Shown here: piece by piece, positions 27,759 to 37,087 of the stretch
Layout of the letters: each line of letters begins with the position of its first letter
How positions within the stretch are numbered: the first letter of the stretch is position 1
NCBI RefSeq assembly: GCF_003056405.1
Contig: NZ_PYVZ01000013.1
Coordinates: 62,001-126,000 of the forward strand
DNA from: Devosia indica
GTDB taxonomy: Bacteria; Pseudomonadota; Alphaproteobacteria; Rhizobiales; Devosiaceae
Length of the DNA: 64,000 nt
Direction of reading: 5' to 3'
Notes under the pieces: model-generated
Told to the model about the DNA's origin: nothing
Databases searched by the model: none
What the model saw: only the letters and a program-made list of their open reading frames with translations
Translations under genes and position numbers: made by a program

Positions 27759-27788
27759 CTTGGAAGTCCTCGTCAGTCAGGCACAGCC

Positions 27789-28565
27789 TTACTGGCTGGC
27801 AGCCGGCGCTTCCGGGCTTGCCGGCGAAGTTTCCTGCACGGGCGTGCCTTCCACAGGGGAGTCCGACTGCGTTTCGGTTGGCGTTTCCACAGCGGCGCCC
27901 GGCTCGGTGGTCACGGTCTCTTCGCTGGCCTCTTCGGGCGCAACCACTTCTTCAGGGATCGTCTCGACCTCAGTGACCTCGCCTTCAGCCGGCGCGGCCT
28001 CTTCCGCGGGCGCTGCTTCCGGTTCCGGGAACGGCACGGGGTCTGCGGACAGGGTCTGCAAATAGGCCAGGATGTCGGCGCGTTCCTCGGGCGAGCGCAC
28101 GCCGGCAAACGCCATCTTGGTCCCGGGCGCATAGTCGCGCGGATTGGTCAGGAAGGCGTCCAGGTTTTCATAGGTCCAGGTCTGCCCTTCAGCCTGCTGT
28201 TGCAGCAGAATGTCCGAATAGGCAAAGCCCTCCATATGGGCCTTGGGGGCGCCGACAATGTGGTAGAGGTTCGGGCCCTGCTTGGCCGCTTCGCCCTCAC
28301 CAAAGGTATGGCAGCTCTGGCACTTGCGCACGGCGGCAGCGCCATTGTCCACGCTGGCACTGGCCAGCAGCACCGGCAACGGCGTCACGGGCACTTCTTC
28401 CACCGGAGCGCCGGCTTCGGCCACTTCCGGTTCGGGCAAGGCGTAGCCGGGGCCGCGGTTCTCGATCGGGTGATAGATGGCTTCCGCCAGGAACCCAACA
28501 CCCATAATGAACAACAGGGTGCCGAGCACGGCGCCGATGATCTTGTTTAGCTCAAACGAATCCAT
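27789..28565 (-). CDS. cycM: Membrane-anchored cytochrome c (CycM-like, class I)
   Basis: A 258-residue protein. An uncleaved N-terminal anchor (IIGAVLGTLLFIMGVGFLAE) precedes a periplasmic domain with one haem site CQSCHTF near residue 89 and the sixth-ligand methionine in GTKMAFAG near 160. The family carries electrons from the bc1 complex to the aa3 oxidase in rhizobia. The last 75 residues form a Pro/Glu/Ala/Thr-rich tail, an unusual extension for CycM, likely flexible. Confidence 0.87.
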   Translation of the reverse strand: MDSFELNKIIGAVLGTLLFIMGVGFLAEAIYHPIENRGPGYALPEPEVAEAGAPVEEVPVTPLPVLLASASVDNGAAAVRKCQSCHTFGEGEAAKQGPNLYHIVGAPKAHMEGFAYSDILLQQQAEGQTWTYENLDAFLTNPRDYAPGTKMAFAGVRSPEERADILAYLQTLSADPVPFPEPEAAPAEEAAPAEGEVTEVETIPEEVVAPEEASEETVTTEPGAAVETPTETQSDSPVEGTPVQETSPASPEAPAASQ

Positions 28566-28848
28566 TTGGTCTCTCTGCCGGTCCATCCCCTGTGGACAAT
28601 TTCCCGAGCCAGCCCAAACTGCGATCCCGTAACGGAATCTGCCTCAACCGGCCGGCTCGACGCGCGCGGAACATAGTATCAAGACCACTTCTGGCGCAAC
28701 AGGTCAAACCGCCGCGGCGATGACCGGGCAGTGGAAAATGGCCAATGCGAGACGATTTTCCGCGCCACCGCAGATGCTGCCTGCAGATTGACTCCATACT
28801 GAGCCCGCGCCACAACCCGCCTGCCTTTCTATTCACGGATGACCATCA
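28566..28848. other. Divergent intergenic gap between cycM and pheA
   Basis: About 280 bases between divergent genes. It should hold both promoters, but I see no clear boxes, repeats or RNA motifs. Confidence 0.4.
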
Positions 28849-29670
28849 ATGACCAAGCAGATCGCTTTCCAGGGTGAACCCGGCGCATTCAGCCATGCGG
28901 CTGCTGCCAATGTCTTTCCCGGCGAAGAGTTTCTTGGCTGCGTTACCTTCGAGGAAACGCTCAATGCGGTGCAGTCCGGCAAGGCCGATTTTGCCGTGGT
29001 GCCCGTGGAGAACTCACTCTATGGCCGCATCACCGACATTCACCACCTGCTGCCCGAAAGCGGCCTGAACATCATCGGCGAGACCTATCTGCGGGTGGAA
29101 ATGACCCTGCTCGGCGTTCCCGGCGCCCGGCTTGAAGATATCAAGGCGGTGCAATCGCTCTCGGTCGCGCTGGGCCAATGCCGCAAGTTCATCTCTGCCA
29201 ACGGCCTGCGCACCATCAATGCCGTCGACACCGCCGGCTCGGCCCGCGAGATCGCCGAGAAGGCCGATCCGGCCGTGGCCGCCATTGCCTCGCGCTTTGC
29301 CGGGGAAATCTACGGGCTCAATGTCCTGGCCGAAAACATCGAGGATGCCGACCACAACACCACCCGGTTCCTGGTGCTCTCGCCGACCGAGCAGCGCGCG
29401 CCCAACCAGGGCAAGGTGAAAACCACCTTTGTCTTCCGGGTCCGCAATGTGCCCGCCGCGCTCTACAAGGCCATGGGCGGCTTTGCCACCAATGGCGTCA
29501 ACATGACCAAGCTCGAAAGCTACATGGTCGGCGGCGCCTTCACCGCCACCCAGTTTTACGCCGATATCGAGGGTCACCCCGACGACATCGGCGTGCAGCA
29601 CGCCTTCGAAGAGCTGGGCTTCTTCACCGACTATTTCCGCATTCTCGGCGTCTATCCGGCGGCCGATTGA
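28849..29670 (+). CDS. pheA: Prephenate dehydratase
   Basis: Converts prephenate to phenylpyruvate for phenylalanine synthesis. The 273-residue monofunctional form begins IAFQGEPGAFSHAAA; the catalytic threonine region NTTRFLVL is near residue 165. The C-terminal ACT domain (about 190-265) carries FATNGVNMTKLESYMV, the phenylalanine-binding ESRP-like site in its ESY form, so feedback inhibition is likely. Confidence 0.95.
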   Translation: MTKQIAFQGEPGAFSHAAAANVFPGEEFLGCVTFEETLNAVQSGKADFAVVPVENSLYGRITDIHHLLPESGLNIIGETYLRVEMTLLGVPGARLEDIKAVQSLSVALGQCRKFISANGLRTINAVDTAGSAREIAEKADPAVAAIASRFAGEIYGLNVLAENIEDADHNTTRFLVLSPTEQRAPNQGKVKTTFVFRVRNVPAALYKAMGGFATNGVNMTKLESYMVGGAFTATQFYADIEGHPDDIGVQHAFEELGFFTDYFRILGVYPAAD

Positions 29671-29722
29671 GGTTGACGCCGAGGCGTTCGGCAGGTGAAT
29701 GGATAGGACCGCTCTGCTTGTC

Positions 29723-30661
29723 TCAGGCGGTTTGTCCATCGCCCTCGGCAAGTTCGATCGTCAGCGATACGCGCTGTGGCTGATCTCCGATCGGGGGCGC
29801 ATCCTTGCTGTCCACCACCAGGTTGCGGCCATTGCCCTTGGCTGCGTAAAGGCCGGCATCGGCCCGCCGCAGCATGTCCTCAAAGCTTTCCGTCCTGGGG
29901 TCGCCTCTATGGACGCCAAAGCTTGCCGTGACCGGCACGGCGATGCCCCCGATGATCGGATTGCAACTCTCGAGAGCCGCGCGGATACGCTCTGCGACAA
30001 TAATCCCGAGCGAGGGCGCATCATCTGTCGCCACAATGCAGAATTCCTCGCCGCCTACACGGGCCAGCAGATCATATGGTCTGACTTGGCGATGGGTGAC
30101 CTCGGCCACGGTCATCAGCACGTCGTCCCCCGCCGCATGGCCATAGGTGTCGTTGATTGTCTTGAAGTGATCCAGGTCAAACACCACGACCCACACCCAT
30201 TGGTCACGGCGCGCGGCCCGGCTCATCTCGACGGAAACCGCGTTGTGCAGCCAGCGGCGATTGCCCAGCCCCGTCAGCGGATCGCTGTTGGCCTGGCGTT
30301 GCAGCGCCCGCATATTGAGCTCCTGCGCGCGCACCAGCGAGAGCAGCTTGTCCGCCAGTCGCCGCAGTCCATCAGACCCGCGCACCTCGACAAACGGCTC
30401 CACGCCTTCCTTCTGGTAGCGGTCCATGGCCTTCACCAGCCGGTCGATGGGGCTGACGAATTGATAGACGGCAAGAAACGCCAGGGCGCTGCCAAGCAGC
30501 GTGGCCACCAGCGCCACGATCAGTATGGGAACAGGGTCGGCAGGACGGCCCAGCCCGAGGTAAAGCAGCAATGATATGAGCGGCAGGTGTATCGCGCCAA
30601 AGCACACGGCAAACACCTTGATGACAAGCGATCCTCTCACCACCTGCACTATTCGCCCCAT
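29723..30661 (-). CDS. Membrane-bound GGDEF diguanylate cyclase
   Basis: A 312-residue protein with two N-terminal transmembrane helices, a HAMP-like linker (VSPIDRLVKAMDRYQKEG near 68-90), and a GGDEF domain at about 130-290. The active site reads GGEEF, and an RPYD inhibitory I-site lies five residues upstream, so the enzyme should be active and product-inhibited. It makes cyclic di-GMP. Convergent with pheA. Confidence 0.92.
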   Translation of the reverse strand: MGRIVQVVRGSLVIKVFAVCFGAIHLPLISLLLYLGLGRPADPVPILIVALVATLLGSALAFLAVYQFVSPIDRLVKAMDRYQKEGVEPFVEVRGSDGLRRLADKLLSLVRAQELNMRALQRQANSDPLTGLGNRRWLHNAVSVEMSRAARRDQWVWVVVFDLDHFKTINDTYGHAAGDDVLMTVAEVTHRQVRPYDLLARVGGEEFCIVATDDAPSLGIIVAERIRAALESCNPIIGGIAVPVTASFGVHRGDPRTESFEDMLRRADAGLYAAKGNGRNLVVDSKDAPPIGDQPQRVSLTIELAEGDGQTA

Positions 30662-30775
30662 GCCATGATCCCGTTCGCACCTGTTGATGGTCTAGAATGG
30701 GCCTTGGCGGGTTAAATATTCTCCAAAGTCACGCAGAGACTTGAAATGTCACCCGGGTGGTCTTGTTCGTGGGAC

Positions 30776-30822
30776 GCGGCTTTCGCCTCTTCTTTGTTTA
30801 AACAGGAGCGAAAGCCGCTTTT
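30776..30822 (+). terminator. Stem-loop with T-run upstream of dapD (possible attenuator)
   Basis: GCGGCTTTCGC (30776-30786) pairs perfectly with GCGAAAGCCGC (30808-30818), followed by TTTT. It is oriented with dapD and lies about 150 bases before its start, with no plus-strand gene just upstream. It may be a leader terminator controlling dapD, or a stop for readthrough antisense to the cyclase gene. Confidence 0.6.
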
Positions 30823-30969
30823 CACCGTGCAACCGCGAGGCAGTGATGCCGGGGCGGCTTCGAACCATGCCCGAATTGCGGGGGCACGCCCGCTTGCCGT
30901 GTCATATCCGTTGACTCCCCGACCGCCCCGGCTATGGTCCGCGCAAATTTCCAACCGCCAGGATACGCC

Positions 30970-31812
30970 ATGTCGCACGAGCAACTCGCCCAGACTATTG
31001 ACGCCGCCTTCGAGAACCGCGCCGAGGTCAATTTCAACACCACGGGCGACGTGCGCGATGCCGTCAATGAAGCGCTGAACCTGCTCGACAGCGGCCAGGC
31101 CCGCGTTGCCGAAAAGGTGGATGGCACCTGGGTGGTTAATCAGTGGCTCAAGCGCGCCGTGCTGCTCTCCTTCCGCCTCAACGACAATGAGCCGATGACC
31201 GGCGCGCCGCAGGGATCCACCTGGTGGGACAAGGTGCCCACCAAGTTCGAGGGCTGGACCGACAATACCTGGCGCGAAGCCGGTTTCCGCGCCGTGCCCG
31301 GCGCCATCGTCCGCCGCTCCGCCCATATCGGTAAGGGCGCCATTCTCATGCCCAGCTTCGTCAATCTGGGCGCTTTTGTCGGTGAAGGCTCCATGGTCGA
31401 CACCTGGGTCACGGTCGGCTCCTGCGCCCAGATCGGCAAGAATGTGCACCTCTCCGGCGGTGTCGGCATTGGCGGCGTGCTCGAGCCGCTCCAGGCGGGC
31501 CCGACCATCATCGAGGACAATTGCTTTATCGGCGCGCGCTCCGAAATCGTCGAGGGCGTCGTCGTGGGCGAAGGCTCGGTGATCTCCATGGGTGTTTTCA
31601 TCGGCGCTTCCACCAAGGTGGTGAACCGCCAGACCGGGGAAATCCATATGGGCTATGTGCCGCCCCATTCGGTGGTTGTCTCCGGCTCGCTTCCGGGCAA
31701 GCCATTCCCCGATGGCACGCCCGGCCCGAACCTTTACTGCGCCGTCATCGTCAAGACCGTCGACGCCCAGACCCGTTCCAAGACCGGCATCAACGACCTG
31801 CTGCGGGACTAA
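30970..31812 (+). CDS. dapD: Tetrahydrodipicolinate N-succinyltransferase
   Basis: Succinylates tetrahydrodipicolinate in the lysine and diaminopimelate pathway. The 280-residue protein has the N-terminal helical region and a left-handed beta-helix of hexapeptide repeats (from about 105: [19 protein letters not shown] through [18 protein letters not shown]). ATG at 30970 gives [11 protein letters not shown], matching the family start. dapE, the desuccinylase of the same route, lies 580 bases on. Confidence 0.95.
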   Translation: MSHEQLAQTIDAAFENRAEVNFNTTGDVRDAVNEALNLLDSGQARVAEKVDGTWVVNQWLKRAVLLSFRLNDNEPMTGAPQGSTWWDKVPTKFEGWTDNTWREAGFRAVPGAIVRRSAHIGKGAILMPSFVNLGAFVGEGSMVDTWVTVGSCAQIGKNVHLSGGVGIGGVLEPLQAGPTIIEDNCFIGARSEIVEGVVVGEGSVISMGVFIGASTKVVNRQTGEIHMGYVPPHSVVVSGSLPGKPFPDGTPGPNLYCAVIVKTVDAQTRSKTGINDLLRD

Positions 31813-31819
31813 ACGGAGG

Positions 31820-31846
31820 GCTGGCGCTGGTTTACACGGCGCCAGC
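31820..31846 (+). terminator. Hairpin after dapD
   Basis: GCTGGCGC pairs with GCGCCAGC over an eleven-base loop, eight bases after the dapD stop. There is no T-run, so it may weaken readthrough or protect the mRNA end. Confidence 0.45.
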
Positions 31847-31901
31847 ATCCTACTCTGATGTTGGCAGGATCTGATTCCTGCATCATGAGAGGGGGACAAA
31901 A

Positions 31902-32378
31902 ATGGACAATATCAAAGCGCTTCTGACCACCACCGACGGCCGCATCGGCCGCCAGCAATGGTGGATCGGCATCGTGGTGCTGATCGTTATTTCGATCCTG
32001 GCCAGCATTGTGCTGAGCATTCTCAGCTTCGGCAATGGCACGGTCATGGCTTGGTTCGGCGTGCTCATCAATCTGGCGCTGATCTGGCCCAGCTACTGCG
32101 TCGGCATCAAGCGCCGCCACGATCGCGACAACAACGGCACCGACCTCAAGATCCTGATCGCCGGCTCCGTGCTGCTCAACCTGCTCACGGCAACGGGCAT
32201 CGGCTCCTCCATGACCGACATGGGCGGCGTCATGGTCCCGGTACCCTCCATCTGGCTGGGCGCCCTCAACCTCATCTTCGCGATTTTCGCAATCTACATG
32301 CTGGTCCAGCTCGGCTTCCTTAAAGGCACCGCCGGACCCAATAACTATGGTCCCGATCCGCTGGACGGTGCCGCCTGA
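31902..32378 (+). CDS. DUF805 inner-membrane protein
   Basis: A 158-residue membrane protein with four predicted helices. The DUF805 signature is present: TDGRIGRQQWWIGI at the N-terminus and the PSYCVGIKRRHDRDNNG stretch near residue 65. The family (E. coli YhaH-like) has no assigned function. A GAGAGGGGGAC ribosome site precedes the ATG. It sits between dapD and dapE. Confidence 0.88.
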   Translation: MDNIKALLTTTDGRIGRQQWWIGIVVLIVISILASIVLSILSFGNGTVMAWFGVLINLALIWPSYCVGIKRRHDRDNNGTDLKILIAGSVLLNLLTATGIGSSMTDMGGVMVPVPSIWLGALNLIFAIFAIYMLVQLGFLKGTAGPNNYGPDPLDGAA

Positions 32379-32395
32379 ACCAAACCGGAGCCGTC

Positions 32396-33550
32396 GTGAC
32401 CATCGACCCTGCTGACCTGCTCGCCCGCCTCATCGCCTGCCCCTCGGTCACCCCCGAGGAGGCGGGTGCGCTCGATCTGCTGGAGGCCGAACTCGAGGCT
32501 ATCGGCTTTGCGGTGACCCGCCTGCGGTTCGAAGGCGACGGCTCCTATCCGGTCGGCAATCTCTTTGCCACCAGAGGGCAGGGCGGTCGCCGCCTGCTCT
32601 TTGCTGGCCACACCGATGTCGTCCCGCCCGGGGACAGCGCGCACTGGACATCCGATCCATTCACGCCCCGCATTGAGGAGGGCAAGATCTTCGGTCGCGG
32701 TGCTGCCGACATGAAATCGGGCATCGCCGCCTTCATTGCCGCCTGCGCCGAGATCCCGCCCGGAGCCGGCACCATTCACCTCGCCATCACCAATGACGAG
32801 GAGGCCGATGCCATCAACGGCACCGAAAAGCTCGTCGCGTGGATGGCGGAACACGGCCATCATTTCGACTTCGCCATTGTCGGCGAACCCAGTTCCACCC
32901 AAACCCTGGGTGACAGCATCAAGATCGGCCGTCGCGGTTCCTTTTCGGGCAAGGTCACCGTCACCGGCACCCAGGGCCATGTCGCCTATCCGCACAAGGC
33001 CAATAACCCGCTTCCCGTGCTGGCCGCTGTGGCAACGGCGCTCTCAAGCGAAAAGCTCGATGCCGGCACCGACCACTTCCCTGCTTCCAATCTCGAGCTG
33101 ACCACCATTGATGTCGGTAATCCGGTCAGCAATGTCATCCCGATGAGCGGAACACTGCGCTTCAATATCCGCTACAATGACATCTGGACCCCCGAGACCC
33201 TGACCGATTGGGTCCGCGCCCGCATTGCCAGCGTCAATCCCTGCGGCACCAACATCGCTTTTGAGATGTCCGGCACGCCCTCGCGTGCTTTCCTCTCCCC
33301 GCTCGGTGCGGATATCGAAACGCTTTCGGCGGTCATTGCCCAGCGAAATGGCAAGCCGCCCGAATATTCCACCGGCGGCGGCACCTCGGATGCGCGCTTC
33401 ATCGCCCAATATGGCCCCGTGGTTGAATGCGGACTTGTCGGCCCGTCCATGCACAAGGCCGATGAGCACATAGCCCTGGCCGACCTCACCGGGCTGACGG
33501 AAGTATATTCAGCCTTCATGCGCCGTTACTTTGCCGGAGATCCGGCATGA
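32396..33550 (+). CDS. dapE: Succinyl-diaminopimelate desuccinylase
   Basis: A 384-residue M20 metallopeptidase-family enzyme releasing LL-diaminopimelate. Metal ligands lie in FAGHTDVVPPGD near residue 65, GRGAADMKSG near 100, TNDEEADAINGTEK near 132, and the late GGTSDARFI and MHKADE segments. It starts with GTG at 32396, preceded by GGAG. Its stop overlaps the next start by four bases. Confidence 0.95.
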   Translation: MTIDPADLLARLIACPSVTPEEAGALDLLEAELEAIGFAVTRLRFEGDGSYPVGNLFATRGQGGRRLLFAGHTDVVPPGDSAHWTSDPFTPRIEEGKIFGRGAADMKSGIAAFIAACAEIPPGAGTIHLAITNDEEADAINGTEKLVAWMAEHGHHFDFAIVGEPSSTQTLGDSIKIGRRGSFSGKVTVTGTQGHVAYPHKANNPLPVLAAVATALSSEKLDAGTDHFPASNLELTTIDVGNPVSNVIPMSGTLRFNIRYNDIWTPETLTDWVRARIASVNPCGTNIAFEMSGTPSRAFLSPLGADIETLSAVIAQRNGKPPEYSTGGGTSDARFIAQYGPVVECGLVGPSMHKADEHIALADLTGLTEVYSAFMRRYFAGDPA

Positions 33551-34086
33551 AGATCATCAACGCCCTGCGCCAGTCGGTCTATGGCTGGATCATGATCCTG
33601 CGCAATGAGGCCGGCTGGCAGGCGCGCTTCCGCTTCACCCGGGCGGGCCTGGTGACGGCTTTGGTGCTGTTCTACCTGTTCGCCTTCCTGGCCGTGGTGC
33701 TGGGGTCGCTCAATTATGGAGTGCCAACCCTGGGCGAACTCACCGCAACGCTCGTCTTCCAGTCCCTGTTCCTCGCAGCGCCCCTGATCGGCATCTACGG
33801 AACCCGCTATGCCTTGCGCCAGCGTGATCCGGTTCTGCCGCTGCTGGTCCCCAGCATTTATGCGCTGACCTTCTATGTTGGCCTGGGCGCTTTGCTCTCG
33901 CTCACCATAGGGTTTCTGTTGCCGCTGCTCTGGCTGGCGATGGCCTATATGCTCTTTCGCCTGGGACGGTTGGCAGGCGGGTGGAGCATCGGTGTTTCCA
34001 TCGCCTTTGCAGTATTGACGGTGCTGCTCCTTGCCGGAACGCCCATCGCACTCTACATCATGCCAGCACCCGTTCCCGCCGCCTGA
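33547..34086 (+). CDS. Conserved hypothetical four-helix membrane protein
   Basis: A 179-residue protein that I do not recognise. It has about five hydrophobic segments after a short cytosolic start (MKIINALRQSVYGWIMILRN). The start overlaps dapE by four bases, so it is co-translated. The next gene is a similar membrane protein, and the pair may act together. No motif points to a function. Confidence 0.7.
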   Translation: MKIINALRQSVYGWIMILRNEAGWQARFRFTRAGLVTALVLFYLFAFLAVVLGSLNYGVPTLGELTATLVFQSLFLAAPLIGIYGTRYALRQRDPVLPLLVPSIYALTFYVGLGALLSLTIGFLLPLLWLAMAYMLFRLGRLAGGWSIGVSIAFAVLTVLLLAGTPIALYIMPAPVPAA

Positions 34087-34100
34087 GCCGAGTCTGTTCC

Positions 34101-34667
34101 TTGCCCCAGTCCTCACCGACCTTTGTTGAAGAAGCGCTCGACGCCGCCCGCGGCGCCTGGGCCCTGGTGTTGGGGCGGCAGGACGCGGCCAACTATTTCG
34201 ATTTTTCCCAGCGCGGCCTGATCGGCAGCTTCATCGCTCTGGTGCTTGCCATTGCCGTCAGCGTCTTTGGCCCGCAATTGCTCGGCGTCGGCCCGGCCTC
34301 CGGCGCCGCCGCCGGCATGACGCTGCTCTCGGGTCTGTTGTTCGCACTACAGATTGGCGCGGCCTATGCCGTCTTGCAGATGATGGGCCGGCTCGATGGC
34401 TTCATGCCCTATCTGGTGGCCGACAACTGGGTCAATTTCTACGTCTCGCTGATCGGCGCAATCAGCATCGTCCTGCTCGGCGGCAGCGACATCATGCTGC
34501 TGGTCGTGGGCCTTCTCAGCATCATCATCGAGATCAACATTGCTCGCCGCATCGTCACTCTGGCGCCGGTGCAGATCGCCATCTTCATTGTTGCTCAGGT
34601 GGTGGCGCAATTTGTGGGTCTGATGGTGCTTGGCGGCATCATCCTGCAGACCATGGGGCCTGTCTAA
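34101..34667 (+). CDS. Conserved hypothetical membrane protein
   Basis: A 188-residue membrane protein with about four to five helices after an amphipathic N-terminus ([20 protein letters not shown]). No ATG fits; the TTG at 34101, fifteen bases after the preceding stop, is the most economical start. The family resembles Yip1-like small membrane proteins of Hyphomicrobiales, but that is a weak impression. It overlaps convergent truA by four bases. Confidence 0.65.
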   Translation: MPQSSPTFVEEALDAARGAWALVLGRQDAANYFDFSQRGLIGSFIALVLAIAVSVFGPQLLGVGPASGAAAGMTLLSGLLFALQIGAAYAVLQMMGRLDGFMPYLVADNWVNFYVSLIGAISIVLLGGSDIMLLVVGLLSIIIEINIARRIVTLAPVQIAIFIVAQVVAQFVGLMVLGGIILQTMGPV

Positions 34668-35404
34668 GGGTAGTCGACCCCGGTCAGGAACAGTCCGCTC
34701 GCCGGCGCCATCGCGCCACAGCGTGTCCGGTCCGCCGCATCGAGCGCCGCGCGAAAATCGGCCGGGCTCCACTTGCCCTCGCCCACCAGCTTGAGGGAGC
34801 CCACCATAGACCGCACCTGGTGATGCAGGAAGCTCCGGGCACTCGCAGTAATCGCGATGATCTCGTTATCCCCGCTCACCTCGAACGCATCTAGAGTGCG
34901 CATGGGTGAATTGGCCTGGCATTCCGAGGAACGGAAGGTGGAAAAATCATGGTGGCCCAGAATGGTCTGCGCCGCTTCGTGCATTTTCTCTGCATCCAGT
35001 AGCTTGGGGACGTGCCAGACCTGGTTTCGCTCGATAGCGGCAGGCGCCCGACGGTTGAGAATGCGATATTCATAGTGCCGCGCCGTCGCCGAAAACCGCG
35101 CTTCGAACGTGTCGGGTACCGCCTCGCTCTCCACCACGACCACCGGGTGGGGGCGCAGATGATAGTTCAGCGCCTCGCGAATGCGGAACGGGTCCCATGC
35201 CCTGGACAGGTCGAAATGCGCCACCTGGCCAAGCGCATGCACCCCCGCATCGGTACGTCCGGCCGCCTGGGTCGTCACCGTCTCGCCCGAAAAACCGGCA
35301 ATCGCCTCTTCCAGCGCCTGCTGCACGCTCATCCTGTCCTTCTGCCGCTGCCAGCCGGAGAAGGGGGTGCCGTCATATTCGATAGTCAGCTTGTAGCGTG
35401 GCAT
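34664..35404 (-). CDS. truA: tRNA pseudouridine(38-40) synthase
   Basis: Isomerises uridines 38-40 in the anticodon arm. The 246-residue protein has the catalytic aspartate in [16 protein letters not shown] near residue 52 and the typical start [18 protein letters not shown]. It overlaps fmt by one base, forming a truA-fmt-def translation-maturation cluster. Confidence 0.95.
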   Translation of the reverse strand: MPRYKLTIEYDGTPFSGWQRQKDRMSVQQALEEAIAGFSGETVTTQAAGRTDAGVHALGQVAHFDLSRAWDPFRIREALNYHLRPHPVVVVESEAVPDTFEARFSATARHYEYRILNRRAPAAIERNQVWHVPKLLDAEKMHEAAQTILGHHDFSTFRSSECQANSPMRTLDAFEVSGDNEIIAITASARSFLHHQVRSMVGSLKLVGEGKWSPADFRAALDAADRTRCGAMAPASGLFLTGVDYP

Positions 35405-36327
35405 CAGGTCACTGTGGCAGGCAGCGTCCCGGCGCCGCGCAGGAATGTCGCTGCATCCATGGCGCCCTTGCCCTCGCGCTGCACCTGGATCAGACGCACC
35501 GCGCCAGCGCCGCAGGCGATCACCAGCTCGTCGCCCAAAAGAGCACCCGGCGCCCCGGCGCCTTCGCTCAGGCTCGAGCGCAGCGCCTTGATCCGCACCG
35601 GCTTGCCAGCGAGTTCCATTTCGAACCAGGCACCCGGAAAGGGCGACAGGCCCCGGATCAGATTGTGAACCTCTTCGGCCGATTTGGAGAAATCGATCCG
35701 CGCCTCGGCCTTGTCGATCTTGGCCGCATAGGTCTCGCCACTCTCCGGCTGCGGCGTGAAATCGAGGCTCCCGCGTTCCAGCGCCGCTAGCGCCCGGCCC
35801 ATCAGATCGGCACCCAACCGCATCATCTGGTCGTGCAGTTCGCCCGCGGTCATCTCGGGCGTGATAGCGATGATCTCGGTCGGCCCCATTGCGCCGGTAT
35901 CCAGACCTTCATCCATTTGCATCACCACAATGCCGGTCTGCTTGTCGCCGGCCATGATGGCGCGCTGGATCGGCGCCGCCCCGCGCCAGCGCGGCAGGAG
36001 CGAGCCATGCAGGTTGAGGCATCCATAATCAGGCGCCTCGAGAATGGGCTTGGGCAGCAGCAGCCCGTAGGCAACGACCACCGCGACCTCGGCCCCAAGC
36101 GCGGCGAACTGGGCCTGCTCGGCTTCGGCCTTAAGAGAGCGCGGCGTAAACACCGGAATGCCGAACGCCTCGGCCGCTTCATGCACGGGGCTCTTGCGCT
36201 CCGCCTGACCCCGCCCCGCCGGTTTGGGTGCACGCGTATAGACCGCCACTACCTCATGTCCGGCCGAGACAATCTCGGTTAGCGTTGGAACAGAAAATTC
36301 GGGCGTACCCATGAAGACGACGCGCAT
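35404..36327 (-). CDS. fmt: Methionyl-tRNA formyltransferase
   Basis: Formylates initiator methionyl-tRNA. The 307-residue enzyme starts [14 protein letters not shown] at an ATG (36327). The catalytic region is the [20 protein letters not shown] stretch near residue 108, followed by QMDEGLDTG. The C-terminal tRNA-binding domain begins near 205. Peptide deformylase, which removes the formyl group later, is encoded just upstream. Confidence 0.95.
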   Translation of the reverse strand: MRVVFMGTPEFSVPTLTEIVSAGHEVVAVYTRAPKPAGRGQAERKSPVHEAAEAFGIPVFTPRSLKAEAEQAQFAALGAEVAVVVAYGLLLPKPILEAPDYGCLNLHGSLLPRWRGAAPIQRAIMAGDKQTGIVVMQMDEGLDTGAMGPTEIIAITPEMTAGELHDQMMRLGADLMGRALAALERGSLDFTPQPESGETYAAKIDKAEARIDFSKSAEEVHNLIRGLSPFPGAWFEMELAGKPVRIKALRSSLSEGAGAPGALLGDELVIACGAGAVRLIQVQREGKGAMDAATFLRGAGTLPATVT

Positions 36328-36334
36328 GGTCAAC

Positions 36335-36423
36335 GACCTCGTGGTTCGACAGGCTCACCATGAGGTCTACGCGAACGCAGCACTCCCATAGACCTCATCC
36401 TGAGCCTGTCGAAGGGCGAGGTC
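36335..36423. repeat. Inverted pair of REP-type palindromes between fmt and def
   Basis: GACCTCGTGGTTCGACAGG (from 36335) through ACCATGAGGTC is mirrored by GACCTCATCCTGAGCCTGTC...GAGGTC ending at 36423. It belongs to the same family as the deo-operon elements and separates the two translation-maturation genes. Confidence 0.7.
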
Positions 36424-36437
36424 GCGGCCACCGGATA

Positions 36438-36953
36438 TCAGCCAGCGGCCCGCTTTGCCTGCTTTTCGAATTTCTTGATCACGCGGTCGCGCTTCAGCCG
36501 GCTGAGATAGTCGATATAGAGCACGCCATCGAGGTGATCGAGCTCGTGCTGAATGCACACTGCCAACTTGCCCTCGGCCTCTTTGACCACTTCCTGCCCA
36601 TCGAGATCGGTATATTTTACCGTCACCTCATTGGGCCGCTCGACCTCATAATAGAGCTCGGGAATGGACAAACAGCCTTCCTCGGTCACCTGCATCTGGT
36701 CGCCGAATGCGGTGATTTCGGGATTGATCATCACCAGCGGGGCCGGGGGTTCACCCTCGCCGGCCAGGTCCATCACCACAATGCGCTTCATCACCCCGAT
36801 CTGCGGGGCGGCCAGGCCTATGCCAGGCGCGTCATACATGGTGTCCAGCATGTCCTTGGCCAGAGATTTGATCTCGTCATCAACCTCGATGATCGGGTCG
36901 GCAACGGCACGCAAGCGCGCATCGGGAATGATCAGAATGGGGCGAACGGCCAT
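36438..36953 (-). CDS. def: Peptide deformylase
   Basis: Removes the N-formyl group from new proteins. At 171 residues it has the standard length and all three signature motifs: GIGLAAPQ near residue 43, EGCLSIPE near 94 with the metal cysteine, and QHELDHLDG near 136 with the HExxH metal site. ATG at 36953 gives MAVRPILIIPD. An upstream extension of the frame is not needed. Confidence 0.96.
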   Translation of the reverse strand: MAVRPILIIPDARLRAVADPIIEVDDEIKSLAKDMLDTMYDAPGIGLAAPQIGVMKRIVVMDLAGEGEPPAPLVMINPEITAFGDQMQVTEEGCLSIPELYYEVERPNEVTVKYTDLDGQEVVKEAEGKLAVCIQHELDHLDGVLYIDYLSRLKRDRVIKKFEKQAKRAAG

Positions 36954-37087
36954 GGCAGAAAAGTCCGGCGATGAATGGATTGCCCTCGATATGGCGATTT
37001 CCGGCTCCCGGGTCAACTGCAGCCCGGTTCAATCCACCGCAGCAGCAGAACATTTTGCGAACAGCAGAATCGGATTAAGCTCACGCC

